In this document: positions 1-8,694 of the stretch, piece by piece
Layout: every line of letters starts with the position of its first letter
Position numbering within the stretch: the stretch's first letter is position 1
NCBI GenBank assembly: GCA_964460785.1
Contig: CAYWQB010000001.1
Span: forward strand, 310,001 to 374,000
Source: CAYWQB01 sp964460785
GTDB taxonomy: Bacteria > Chlamydiota > Chlamydiia > Chlamydiales > CAYWQB01
DNA length: 64,000 bases
Reading direction: 5' to 3'
The notes under the pieces: model-generated
What the model saw: only the letters and a program-made list of their open reading frames with translations
What the model was told of the DNA's origin: nothing
The model's database searches: none
Made by a program: the position numbers and the translations under genes

Positions 1-1628
1 TAAAGCGAGAAGTGCTGAAGCACATTGATGCGCGAAAAGCTCTATTTTTAGCTCATCAAGGAAACTTAGATAAAGCATTAGACCTACTGATTAGCTATCA
101 AAAACATGACCCTATTATTACTTACAAAATCTTACGGCAACTTTGCCGATGGATTTTAGAAGAGCCTAAAGCAAACCTTGAAGAAAGCTTTACTGCACTG
201 TATGGAGCATGGATTTCACGTGATGCCTCGATTCAAAAAAAATTGCTCAACCAAGCTCTACAAAGTCGTATGCCACAACTTCAGCTTGCAGCCCTAGAGC
301 TTTATGCAGACAATCCACAAGATAAGAACCTTGAGCCAATTATTGACTCTCTTGGTTCCCCCTTCTTTGCAATCCGCCTCCAAGCTGCATTTCTTTTAGC
401 TCAAAAGAAAGCTCCTGAAGCGGTCAGTCAAATTGCCAGCTTAATGCAAAAAACTCCAGAAGAGCTCAAACCTCTTTTTCCCAAACTTTTCGCATTGGAA
501 GGGGGTGTGCGCAGCCGCTCGATACTCCACAGGCTGCTGGCTGACCCAGACCCTGCAGTACGCGTTCAAACCATTCTTGCGATTGGGGGAGCAAATCGCA
601 ATGATCTTCTGCAAGATCTCACCCCTCTGACTTCACACCGCTCTCCTCTTGAGCTTGAAGCTTTAGCTTGGGCATTTGGCTCCTTACAAGACTTAACCGC
701 TCAGCCTTTCCTTGAAGGCCTACTCGCAAACCCCACTCTTTCTGTACAGGTTTCTGCAGCTCGGGCTTTAGCACAACTAGGGATCCCAAAGGGGAAAAAG
801 CATCTTGAAAGCATCGCGCTATCAGGAAATAGCTTAGCAACCTTAACTCTAGGTCAGTTTCAAGGTACTGAAACAACTCTCCATGAGATTTATCTTTCCT
901 CTCCTTCTCTTACCCAACGTACAAATGCAGCTATTGCTCTACTAGAAAGAAGAGATCCTCTTGCTGTAGAAGGTGTTCTCCCCCTTTTAGTCTCTTCTCC
1001 CCAGGACTATGGGCTTATAAAAAGGCTTAGCCCAACAGGAGCATTTTTTTACTGGGAGGCACTTCCCTCTGCAAAAGTTCGTTGGGAGCAAGATCCAGCG
1101 GCTTTGACCTATAACCGCGTATATCGAGAAGAGCTCCTTCATTTATGTATTGATCTCCCAGAAGAAGCCTTTATTGCAGTTGCTCGAGCGATTCTACGAG
1201 ATGAGCACACAGCGCTTCTCCCCTCTTTAAGCCAGCTCTGCCTCAACCGTCCCTCTGAAAAAGTCATTCAGCTTTTAAAGGAGGCGCAAAAGACTTACTC
1301 TAACCCTTTGGCACGACAATACTGCAATTTGACCCTCTTTGACTTACAGGAGGGAAAACAGTATGGGCAAGAACTCATAGACTGGGCTTTAGCAAGTCGC
1401 CTACATGATGCAATTCAATTTCACCCTCCAAATCCCGTGGAGGTAGATGGGCTTTCTTCTATGCAGCTCACCCCTCATGAACGCTCTCAGCTTTTGATTG
1501 ATGCCTACTTAACGCTAGCAAAACAGCAAACGGAAAAGAGTTTTCATACACTCATGGTTGGCTTAAGACATGGGAACCCAAAGAACCGTCCCCTCCTTGC
1601 GGGGATATTGCTGCAGGCTCTGGAATAG
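1..1628 (+). CDS. HEAT-repeat protein (5' end cut by window)
   Basis: The reading frame is open to the left edge of the window with no stop before it, so the GTG at 12 is probably internal and the gene is 5'-partial. The visible ~540 residues are almost entirely helical repeats of HEAT type: units with alternating Leu/Ala helices such as 'AALELYADNP', 'AIRLQAAFLLAQKKA', 'PAVRVQTILAIGGA' and 'LSVQVSAARALAQLG', each carrying the usual Arg/Lys/Gln between two helices. HEAT solenoids are protein-protein scaffolds; no catalytic motif is seen. No signal peptide can be judged because the N-terminus is missing. The next gene follows after 72 nt on the same strand, so co-transcription is possible. The repeat class is well supported, the cellular role is unknown. 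Confidence 0.85.
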   Translation, partial: KREVLKHIDARKALFLAHQGNLDKALDLLISYQKHDPIITYKILRQLCRWILEEPKANLEESFTALYGAWISRDASIQKKLLNQALQSRMPQLQLAALELYADNPQDKNLEPIIDSLGSPFFAIRLQAAFLLAQKKAPEAVSQIASLMQKTPEELKPLFPKLFALEGGVRSRSILHRLLADPDPAVRVQTILAIGGANRNDLLQDLTPLTSHRSPLELEALAWAFGSLQDLTAQPFLEGLLANPTLSVQVSAARALAQLGIPKGKKHLESIALSGNSLATLTLGQFQGTETTLHEIYLSSPSLTQRTNAAIALLERRDPLAVEGVLPLLVSSPQDYGLIKRLSPTGAFFYWEALPSAKVRWEQDPAALTYNRVYREELLHLCIDLPEEAFIAVARAILRDEHTALLPSLSQLCLNRPSEKVIQLLKEAQKTYSNPLARQYCNLTLFDLQEGKQYGQELIDWALASRLHDAIQFHPPNPVEVDGLSSMQLTPHERSQLLIDAYLTLAKQQTEKSFHTLMVGLRHGNPKNRPLLAGILLQALE

Positions 1629-1700
1629 GGGTTTCAAAAAAAAGATAAACTTGCTTGACTACTGATCTGTTGCATAACGCAAAGCGCATGGGTATTTTTT

Positions 1701-2774
1701 ATGTCTTCAATCAATGGAGGCGGGCTTCCCTCCGTCACACCCGAGTTCATCAATAAGTTTGCTTCACTAAACAGCCTGCCAAATCCATCAGATATTGCCA
1801 TGTGGGGCTTTGACTCATTTACCATGTACTGGTTTGGGTTTTTAGCTTCTATTCTTGATAACAAGCTGAAAGACTTTGCCAATAAGATGAACTTTGTCTC
1901 TGAAGTTCAGCAGAAAATATCCGATGTATCGACAGCTTTTGAAAACCTAAAAGCCATTGCCACCTGGCCAAGTCCAGACAAAGCAAAAAGCCTTGTCCAA
2001 TCTAGTGATATCTCCGTACTCGCCCGAGCCTTCTACTCTCTTGTACGCATGCAATACCTTCTCTCTGCAAGCTATGCCTACCGGGGGGGATATCCTGGTT
2101 ATGTCAGTGTTGATGGTCATAAATCTATTGTAACAGGAAATGTGATTCGCTACACCGTATCAAGCAGCCCAGTCTTTCGCTACCTTGTGACTCCTAAAGG
2201 AACAGAGGTTACAGACCCTCCTGGGGTCTATGTAAAAAACCCCATGAAAGATACCTCTCTTGCCAATAAAATTAAGCAGTTACTAGATTCCCTAAAAACC
2301 CCTAACACAAGCCAGGTTTCAAGGAATAAGCCCAGCAAGAGCAATAACTACAGTCATGTCACTCCCTATAACGGGAACCTAATTGACAAGCTTCTTCAGG
2401 GCGATGATTTTTATACCAAATACAAAGCAGGTGAGGTTCCTGACCCTAGCTTATTTTCAAAGCCTTTTAACAGTGTCGTCTCCATAGATTACGGAGGCGC
2501 AAGAACTGAGTTACAAGGACTGACTACACAATATATCTCCTGGCAAAATGCCAAACAGCTATTTAAAACGACTGCATCTAATAGCATCTTAGATACTGCA
2601 TCTACTGAATCTGCCACAGGTGTGACAGCAGCACAAAGTATCTCTTCTCAAACAGAAATTGAGCTTGACCAATTTGAGCAAATTGAAAACATGTACAATA
2701 ACATACGCTCTCAGGTTCAACAGACGATTGCACGAAGAAACTTAACAATCATTCAGAATATGAAAGGAAACTAG
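1701..2774 (+). CDS. Unknown protein, filament-like helix-variable-helix architecture
   Basis: A 357-aa protein I do not recognise. Residues ~40-90 form a long amphipathic helix after a short hydrophobic stretch ('MYWFGFLASIL'). The centre (~120-290) is polar, Gly/Ser/Tyr-rich and probably beta or irregular. The last ~40 residues form a second long amphipathic helix ending in 'TIIQNMKGN'. N- and C-terminal helices around a variable middle are the layout of secreted filament proteins (EspA-type type III filament, flagellin), which is only an architectural analogy. No classical signal peptide. No strong Shine-Dalgarno (SD) sequence precedes the ATG. The 3' end overlaps the convergent P-type ATPase gene by 4 nt. 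Other explanations, such as another secreted substrate or a structural protein, remain open. Confidence 0.75.
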   Translation: MSSINGGGLPSVTPEFINKFASLNSLPNPSDIAMWGFDSFTMYWFGFLASILDNKLKDFANKMNFVSEVQQKISDVSTAFENLKAIATWPSPDKAKSLVQSSDISVLARAFYSLVRMQYLLSASYAYRGGYPGYVSVDGHKSIVTGNVIRYTVSSSPVFRYLVTPKGTEVTDPPGVYVKNPMKDTSLANKIKQLLDSLKTPNTSQVSRNKPSKSNNYSHVTPYNGNLIDKLLQGDDFYTKYKAGEVPDPSLFSKPFNSVVSIDYGGARTELQGLTTQYISWQNAKQLFKTTASNSILDTASTESATGVTAAQSISSQTEIELDQFEQIENMYNNIRSQVQQTIARRNLTIIQNMKGN

Positions 2775-5128
2775 TCAATCTGTGACAAGCTCTTGCCTTT
2801 CATACGCAAGGAGTTAGCGATTACGACTAAGCTACTTGACACCATCATGAGTGCTGCATAGAGAGGGGTTAACATCCCTGTCACTGCGAGAATAACACCT
2901 ACCCCATTGTAGCTAAATGACCAGGTAAGATTTTGCTTATAAAGTAGTTGTGTTTTGCAAATGATGTTTGGCAGACTTTTTAAAGGAGATAAGGTGTTTT
3001 TCGTGAGCACCACCTGTGCGACCTGGCAAGCCAGTTCACTGGCTCCAAAGGTCGCTACGCCAATACTAGCCTCTGCAAGAGCTGGTGCATCATTGAGGCC
3101 ATCTCCAACAAAAATCACAGCTCCCTTTTTCTTTAACTGTTGAATCGCTTGCTGCTTCCCTTGAGGAGAAACTGTAGAGCGATAATCCATAATACCTGTG
3201 ACCTTTGCAACCTTCTGTACAGCAAGCTCTTGGTCTCCAGATAAAAGGTGACACTGCTTTAGAGAAAGTGCATGAATCACACTGCGAGATTCTGGCCGTA
3301 TGTCATCTCCTAACTCTATGGAGGTCAGAAGATGTCCTTCACATGCAAAATAACAACGAGCAAGGCCTTGCTCTTTTGCAATGCCTTGCACCCCTAGCTC
3401 CTGCATCCATTGGTAGGAGCCCAAGCAATAAGCCTTTCTATGATAGGTTGCCTGGACCCCCTTCCCTAAGACCTCTTTATACTCTTCCAGGTCAACTGCA
3501 GGTGCGCTTGATACCTTTTGATACAACGCACGGCTCACAGGGTGTAAAGAGCGACTTGTGAGAGCAGAGAGGATGGAACAAAGATCTGCTGGTAGCTTCT
3601 CTAAACCACGAAGTACGCTGAGCTCTCCAAGAGTTAAAGTCCCTGTCTTATCAAAAACCCAATGGGCTTTTTGACAATCTACAGCAAAGACTGCAGCATG
3701 CTTTACAATGAGTCCATCATCTGAAAGCTTACTACGAGCAAACGCTTCTACAAGAGGCCGTGCAATGCCAATTGTACATGGGCAAGCAATAAGCAGAATC
3801 GTGAGTATACGCAAAAAAACCTCTTGGCTACTTGCCCCTTGCCAAGCGAGGATGCCTCCTACAGTCATAGCTAAGGCAACCACAAAAGGGATGAAAACCT
3901 GTGTTATACGATCAAGAAGAAGTTGTTGTTTGTGACGCTTTTGCAAAATCCCTTCAATAGACTCTAGCAACTTTTTAAGGGATGAGTGCTCTGGAGCCTG
4001 GCTCAATTGATAGGTAAGTGATCCAGCTTGAATACGCGTACCCGCAAGCAAGCAATCCCCTGCTTGCTTATGCTTAGGAGATGATTCTCCTGTCACAAGA
4101 GATTCATCAATGTGTGCGGAACCCTCTATAACGTGTCCATCAGAAATAATTGTTTCCCCATATGTTGCGAAAACTCGGTCTTGTGCTTTTAAATCCTTGC
4201 GGTTTCTTTGCTCTAACCGCCCATCATCTAGAAGCACGCGGGCTTTTTTTGGTAACGTTCTATGCAAAGATAGGAAAGCTAACTGGGCATGCTTTTTTGC
4301 TCTTTGCTCCAGGTACTTACCAAAGAGAACAAAGCTGACTACCATACTCATAGAGTCGAAATATACATCATAGGAGCCTCTGAGAAGGCTCAGCACAGAA
4401 AAACCAAAAGAGGCGAGCACAGAAAGGGTCAATAAACTTTCCATGCCAAACACGCGAGCCTGTAGCTGCCCCCAGAATCGCTTATAAAATGGCCAGGAAG
4501 AATAAAGAGCAACAGGTGCGGCAAAAGCTGCTGAAAGCCAAGCATAAAAAAGAGACTTACCATGTGGATCAGAATAGATGAATGTAGAGAGAGTCATGAT
4601 ATTCATCATACAGAAAAACGCGATGCCAAGCTGACTAATCAGCTGACGACTTTTCACACGCTTTTCTCCTTCATCGATAGGATGCGCCTCATATCCCACC
4701 CTCTTGACTAGCCTTAAGACCTCTTCAGAACCGAGCTCTCTAGGGTTATACTCTACAACAGCTAAGTCTGTAGAGTAATCCACTGTACAAGAAAAAATAC
4801 CTCGCCTTTTGAGAAGTAGGCGCTCTAAAACCAAAGCACAAGAAGGACAAAACATCCCATCTACTTCTAGGAATAGCTTAAACCGCTCTCCTGTCTTCTG
4901 CTCTTTTTTATCTACCTCTTCTTCCTTGCCTCGTAGCAAGCCTCTTTCCAAAGCTTCTTGATACAGAGAGCTTGTTGTAGGGTCTGATAATTCTCCTCGC
5001 ACTTTTAATATTCGGTAGACGGCTTCACAGCCAGAGCAGCAAAAATTTTGCCCCTCTGAAGAAACGGCAAACCTCCCAAGAGGGGTCTGGCAAAGAGAGC
5101 ATTCAACATTTGCACAAGTGTTTACCAT
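2771..5128 (-). CDS. P1B-type copper-transporting ATPase, CcoI/FixI-like
   Basis: Heavy-metal ATPase of 785 aa with all family motifs. An N-terminal metal-binding zinc-ribbon-like region has Cys pairs at residues 10/13 and a CCSGC cluster at 30-34; this extra domain is characteristic of FixI/CcoI-type pumps. An HMA domain follows with GMFCPSC at ~91-97. Further motifs are TGES at 346-349, the CPC transport motif at 449-451, the phosphorylation motif DKTGT with Asp 493, the P1B-specific SLHP at 527-530 and a GDGLND hinge motif near 670. About eight membrane helices are visible. Known members use ATP to export Cu(I) from the cytoplasm, in the CcoI case to feed cytochrome oxidase assembly. The start has AGAGG 8 nt upstream. 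No oxidase genes are in this window, so the physiological copper recipient is not shown. Chlamydia trachomatis has one related metal ATPase gene. Confidence 0.93.
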   Translation of the reverse strand: MVNTCANVECSLCQTPLGRFAVSSEGQNFCCSGCEAVYRILKVRGELSDPTTSSLYQEALERGLLRGKEEEVDKKEQKTGERFKLFLEVDGMFCPSCALVLERLLLKRRGIFSCTVDYSTDLAVVEYNPRELGSEEVLRLVKRVGYEAHPIDEGEKRVKSRQLISQLGIAFFCMMNIMTLSTFIYSDPHGKSLFYAWLSAAFAAPVALYSSWPFYKRFWGQLQARVFGMESLLTLSVLASFGFSVLSLLRGSYDVYFDSMSMVVSFVLFGKYLEQRAKKHAQLAFLSLHRTLPKKARVLLDDGRLEQRNRKDLKAQDRVFATYGETIISDGHVIEGSAHIDESLVTGESSPKHKQAGDCLLAGTRIQAGSLTYQLSQAPEHSSLKKLLESIEGILQKRHKQQLLLDRITQVFIPFVVALAMTVGGILAWQGASSQEVFLRILTILLIACPCTIGIARPLVEAFARSKLSDDGLIVKHAAVFAVDCQKAHWVFDKTGTLTLGELSVLRGLEKLPADLCSILSALTSRSLHPVSRALYQKVSSAPAVDLEEYKEVLGKGVQATYHRKAYCLGSYQWMQELGVQGIAKEQGLARCYFACEGHLLTSIELGDDIRPESRSVIHALSLKQCHLLSGDQELAVQKVAKVTGIMDYRSTVSPQGKQQAIQQLKKKGAVIFVGDGLNDAPALAEASIGVATFGASELACQVAQVVLTKNTLSPLKSLPNIICKTQLLYKQNLTWSFSYNGVGVILAVTGMLTPLYAALMMVSSSLVVIANSLRMKGKSLSQID

Positions 5129-5246
5129 TGTGAGCCTCTGTCAAGATCTAAGCTTGGAGAGGATAAAAATCTCCCTAGGCTATTGCAAGGATCTTTTTCA
5201 ACCTTTATACGAAGAACAGGGATAGGAGAATAGGGGTACTCAGTCC

Positions 5247-6800
5247 ATGGAAGAGGCTAACGCAGACCTTCTACTTAAGCTTTATGAGCTCAATGAAATA
5301 GGCATTTCTCTTTCACGAGAAACAGATTCAACCAAGCTCTTTGAAACAATCCTAATGGGAGCCATTACGCTCACACAGGCAGATGCTGGAACTCTTTATA
5401 CAGTTAATGAAAAGGGAGAGCTCCAATTTGAGGTATTACACAATGCGAGCATGGGCCTACACTTTAATAGAGAAAGTGGAGGCAATAATCCCTTTGAAAA
5501 CCTCCCTTTAACACTTGATGGCCACCCCAATGATAAGCTTGTCGCTTGTCATGCAGCGCTACATGACCGGATTGTCAATATTGATGATGTCTACCAAGAG
5601 GCCTCATTCGATTTTTCTGGAACAAAAGCCTTTGACAAGCAAAGTGGATACCACTGTAAGTCGTTACTTGCTGTGCCTATGAAAGATCACCAAGATACAA
5701 TGATTGGGGTCTTACAAATCATTAACCCCATGGACCCTATCACAAAGCAGAAGCGATGCTTTAGCAAACAAGACGAGCATGTCCTGCGGTCACTCGCTTC
5801 ACAAGCTGCGGTTATGCTGACGCAGATGTACCTGATTCGCGACTTACAAAAGACATTCCAAGGGTTTATTGAGGCGATTGGAGAAGCTATTGATAAAAAG
5901 AGCACTCATACAGGCAAGCATTGCCAACGCGTGCCTATTATCACGATGCTTTTTGCTCATGCCCTAAACAACAGCCAAACTCCCCCCTTTGATCAGATTT
6001 CTTTTACTGAAGAGGAGTTGTATGAACTTAAGCTTGCTGCTCTTTTACACGATTGTGGGAAGGTGGCAACACCCATTCATATTATCGATAAGCATACTCG
6101 CTTAGAGCTTGTCACAGACCGTATTGCACTTATTCATACGCGCGCTTCTGCTTTAAAGGCTCAGCTCAAGGTGCAGCAACTAGAAGGGACGCTCTCTAAA
6201 GAGTCTTATCAACAAAAAATCAAGCAGTTAGATGAAGACCTGCAGTTCATCTCTCAAGCTAACCATGGCAGCACCTTTATGGATGAAGACAAAAAATCCA
6301 AACTGCTTGCTATTGCTCAACAAACATGGATAGATGAGCAAGGAACTTCCCAACCTCTAATAACAGAAGAAGAGATTGAGAACCTCTCCATTTCAAAAGG
6401 GACTCTCAATGATCAGGAGCGCCAAATTATTCAAGATCACGCTGCAAATACAGTGGATATGCTGAAACACTTACCTCTTCCCAAGCACTTAAAAAATATC
6501 CCTCATATTGCAGGCTCTCACCATGAGCGCATCGATGGCAAAGGGTACCCTAATGGGTTGACTGGCAACCAAATGTCTACCCAAGCAAAAATGCTTGCAA
6601 TCGCTGATGTATTTGAAGCGTTAACAGCTCCAGACCGCCCCTATAAATCACCTCTTCCCCTCTCTAAAGCACTAAACATACTTTCTGATATGAGTAAAGA
6701 AGGACACTTAGACCCCACTCTCACTGAGCTCTTTATTAAAGAGCGTGTTCATCTGCAATACGCCAAGAAGCATTTAAGTAAAAACCAGATTGACTGTTAA
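5247..6800 (+). CDS. GAF-HD-GYP protein, probable cyclic-di-GMP phosphodiesterase
   Basis: 517 aa. Residues ~15-195 form a GAF sensory domain (ends 'LRSLASQAAVMLTQ'). Residues ~205-505 form an HD-GYP domain: the HD pair is at His268-Asp269 inside 'LLHDCGKVATP', and the second signature HHERIDGKGYP is at 425-435, followed by 'IADVFEALTAPDRPYK'. All metal-binding and GYP residues that define active HD-GYP enzymes are present, so hydrolysis of cyclic-di-GMP is likely. A ~120-residue helical insert separates the HD and GYP parts, as in some delta-proteobacterial relatives. There are no membrane segments, so it is cytoplasmic, and the GAF presumably binds a small ligand. It lies 180 nt upstream of two flagellin genes on the same strand, which suggests a motility or surface-behaviour role (inference). 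Cyclic-di-GMP turnover is not a usual feature of pathogenic chlamydiae. Confidence 0.92.
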   Translation: MEEANADLLLKLYELNEIGISLSRETDSTKLFETILMGAITLTQADAGTLYTVNEKGELQFEVLHNASMGLHFNRESGGNNPFENLPLTLDGHPNDKLVACHAALHDRIVNIDDVYQEASFDFSGTKAFDKQSGYHCKSLLAVPMKDHQDTMIGVLQIINPMDPITKQKRCFSKQDEHVLRSLASQAAVMLTQMYLIRDLQKTFQGFIEAIGEAIDKKSTHTGKHCQRVPIITMLFAHALNNSQTPPFDQISFTEEELYELKLAALLHDCGKVATPIHIIDKHTRLELVTDRIALIHTRASALKAQLKVQQLEGTLSKESYQQKIKQLDEDLQFISQANHGSTFMDEDKKSKLLAIAQQTWIDEQGTSQPLITEEEIENLSISKGTLNDQERQIIQDHAANTVDMLKHLPLPKHLKNIPHIAGSHHERIDGKGYPNGLTGNQMSTQAKMLAIADVFEALTAPDRPYKSPLPLSKALNILSDMSKEGHLDPTLTELFIKERVHLQYAKKHLSKNQIDC

Positions 6801-6936
6801 CTATTTTTGATATTTTTCAAAAAAGAAAAATAAATATTAAGGCCCTCACCATAAGAAAGTTAGACCTATATCCTTCTGTTTTTTTCTTAGGTGATCTACA
6901 TTTCTTTCGAAGAAAAGATTAACAGAAAAATAGAGA

Positions 6937-6952
6937 TCCCCACGGATGGGGA
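6937..6952 (+). promoter_or_regulatory. 5'-leader hairpin before first flagellin
   Basis: TCCCCA, a 4-nt loop CGGA, then TGGGGA: a perfect 6-bp stem with a compact loop. It lies 15 nt upstream of a strong Shine-Dalgarno AAGGAGG (6968-6974), which sits 6 nt before the flagellin ATG. It could protect or regulate the mRNA leader. There is no U-run, so it is not a rho-independent terminator. Confidence 0.45.
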
Positions 6953-6980
6953 AACGGGCAAGTAGACAAGGAGGTATACG

Positions 6981-7796
6981 ATGTCCATATTTAATGCTGT
7001 CAGTCAATTCTCATATAGCCAATATGTTAATGCCGCAGACCGAGTATCAAAGAGTATTGAAAGGCTCTCTACAGGTTTAAAGCGCCCTACTGCTGCCGAT
7101 GGTGCGGCTCTTGATGTTCTTGCTAGAAACCTAGAAAGAGAGGTTCGAGGCCAACAAGGGATCAACCAATTCTTACAGACATATGAAAGTTATGCCAATG
7201 CGCAAGATAGCTACCTTAAAGAGGTTCAGTCTATCTTAGAAAGAATGTCTGAGCTAGCTGGTGCTGCTCTTGCAAGTAATGGCTCAGGCCTTGCTAACCT
7301 CAACACGGAATTTAGATCTCTTGCAAATGAAATCGTGCGTATCAATAGCACAGCGACTTTCAATAGCCGAGGTCTCTTTAGCACCCCTTCTAGCTTCAAT
7401 GTTCGACTTGGTGTTGATGCTGGAGAAGTTGCGACATTCTCTCAGATTTCACTAGGACAAGCTGTTGGTGTTTCCATGGTTGCCCAGTCTGTAAACACGA
7501 TTGCCAACGCCAGCACAGCGATGAGTAAAATCAACTCCATGATTGATGTGGTCAATAGGATGCGCACACAGGTAGGTGCTCATGCAGGGATTGTTGAACG
7601 AGCTGTGAATATTTCTATTGAGCAGATTGCAGAAATGGAAAATGCAGCGAGCTCTATCCTGAGTATCGATGAGGCTCATGAAACAAGCAAGTACGTACAA
7701 GAAAGCCTCTTGCTTGATGGTGCCATTGCAGCTCTAGCTCAGTCCCAGTCTCAAGCACAACAGACCTCTGTTCTTGTTGAGAGACTTTTCCTATAA
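6981..7796 (+). CDS. Flagellin (short, first of two tandem copies)
   Basis: 271 aa matching both conserved ends of flagellin. The N-terminal part has 'RVSKSIERLSTGLK' at residues 21-34, followed by DGAALD and then an Arg/Glu-rich helix, a Gln-rich helix and the 'LERMSELAGAALASNG' segment. It then has 'NSTATFNSRGLF', equivalent to the conserved T.FNG..L of flagellins. The C-terminal part has 'SSILSIDEAHETSKYVQES', corresponding to the C-terminal D1/D0 helices. The central D2/D3 domains are essentially absent, giving a minimal D0-D1 flagellin. The start is fixed by AAGGAGG 6 nt upstream. Exported by the flagellar type III apparatus in known systems, hence no Sec signal. No other flagellar structural gene occurs in the window, so assembly genes must lie elsewhere or the protein has another use. 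Confidence 0.92.
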   Translation: MSIFNAVSQFSYSQYVNAADRVSKSIERLSTGLKRPTAADGAALDVLARNLEREVRGQQGINQFLQTYESYANAQDSYLKEVQSILERMSELAGAALASNGSGLANLNTEFRSLANEIVRINSTATFNSRGLFSTPSSFNVRLGVDAGEVATFSQISLGQAVGVSMVAQSVNTIANASTAMSKINSMIDVVNRMRTQVGAHAGIVERAVNISIEQIAEMENAASSILSIDEAHETSKYVQESLLLDGAIAALAQSQSQAQQTSVLVERLFL

Positions 7797-7816
7797 CAGA
7801 CAGAAGGTAAGTAGCC

Positions 7817-7842
7817 GGGGCACATAAACACTGATGTGCCCC
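7817..7842 (+). terminator. Strong hairpin between the two flagellin genes
   Basis: GGGGCACAT at 7817-7825 pairs perfectly with ATGTGCCCC at 7834-7842 around an 8-nt loop, followed by a loosely T-rich stretch (CTATTTATTT). A 9-bp GC-rich stem directly downstream of the first flagellin stop and just 14 nt before the Shine-Dalgarno of the second could act as an attenuating terminator or an mRNA 3'-end stabiliser. Either would allow the upstream flagellin to be made in greater amount. The T-run is imperfect, so termination is probable at best. Confidence 0.6.
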
Positions 7843-7868
7843 CTATTTATTTCACTGGAGGTTGTGCT

Positions 7869-8690
7869 ATGCCTATCTTTTCCAACATTAATCGCTTTGC
7901 TTATGTTCACCTTGACAGAAGAACGCAGCAGGTCGCTGATGCTTTAGCCCGCTTATCAACGGGTAAAAAGCGCCCTGAAGCAAAAGACGGAGCGGCTCTA
8001 GACTCTGTAGCTGGAGTATTAGCTTTTGAGGTCAAGGCAACAGAGGGTCTACAGCAAGGATTACAGACCTATAATAGCTATGCTTCAACACAAAGCTCTA
8101 CACTCACAGCAATAGGAACCATTCTTGAGGATATGGCAGAACTTGCTGGAGAGGCTCTAACAGCCACCTCTTCTGAACGAACAAGCCTACAAGTTGAATA
8201 TGAGTCCCTATTGAATGATATTACAGGCTATGCCGAAAATGCGACATTCAACAATATTGATCTTTTTGGCTCAAATTCAGGATTTAGCATCCGGCTAGGC
8301 ATTGAGTCTGGTTCCCGGATGGTTCTCAGTGCTATTTCTCTTATCAGTATTGTTGGAGCTCTCAGCGGTACTCTCTTAAGTGGCACCACAGCCTCCAACG
8401 CCAGTGTAGCCCTTGCCGCTCTTTCTAACCAAACGACTGCCCTCAATTATTTACAGGCAATAGCTGGAAATCATGCCTCAGTGCTTAACCGACGCATAGA
8501 TATCATGAGCTCAACGATTGCCAATCTGGAAAGTGCTGAAGATGCCATTCTAAATATCGATGAAGCATTAGCCACAACAGAGTATGTCAATCAATCACTC
8601 TTGCTTGAACAGGCAACAACAGCACTTGCATTAGCACAAGGTCTTTACACCAGCAGCTCCTCGAGGATCTTGAGTCTACTGACTTCCTAA
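7869..8690 (+). CDS. Flagellin (short, second tandem copy)
   Basis: 273 aa from the ATG at 7869, chosen because GGAGG lies 7 nt upstream (7857-7861); an earlier in-frame ATG at 7836 falls inside the intergenic hairpin and has no ribosome site. The N-terminus has 'ALARLSTGKKRPEAKDGAALD' at ~25-45 at the same positions as in the upstream copy, then 'LEDMAELAGEAL' and 'ENATFNNIDLFG'. The C-terminus has 'DAILNIDEALATTEYVNQS'. It is a paralogue of the preceding gene: same length and domain order, but clearly diverged, and likewise without D2/D3. Such pairs in other bacteria form distinct parts of one filament. The gene ends 4 nt before the convergent def gene. Confidence 0.92.
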   Translation: MPIFSNINRFAYVHLDRRTQQVADALARLSTGKKRPEAKDGAALDSVAGVLAFEVKATEGLQQGLQTYNSYASTQSSTLTAIGTILEDMAELAGEALTATSSERTSLQVEYESLLNDITGYAENATFNNIDLFGSNSGFSIRLGIESGSRMVLSAISLISIVGALSGTLLSGTTASNASVALAALSNQTTALNYLQAIAGNHASVLNRRIDIMSSTIANLESAEDAILNIDEALATTEYVNQSLLLEQATTALALAQGLYTSSSSRILSLLTS

Positions 8691-8694
8691 GGAC

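Noticed and set aside
6831..6854. TAAA and CACCATAA upstream of flagellin 1 as a sigma-28 promoter
   Set aside because: Only five of eight -10 positions match and the spacing is 12 nt rather than ~15, so the support is too weak.
7836..7868. Upstream start for flagellin 2
   Set aside because: The ATG sits inside the intergenic hairpin without a ribosome site; the flagellin pattern begins with the ATG at 7869.
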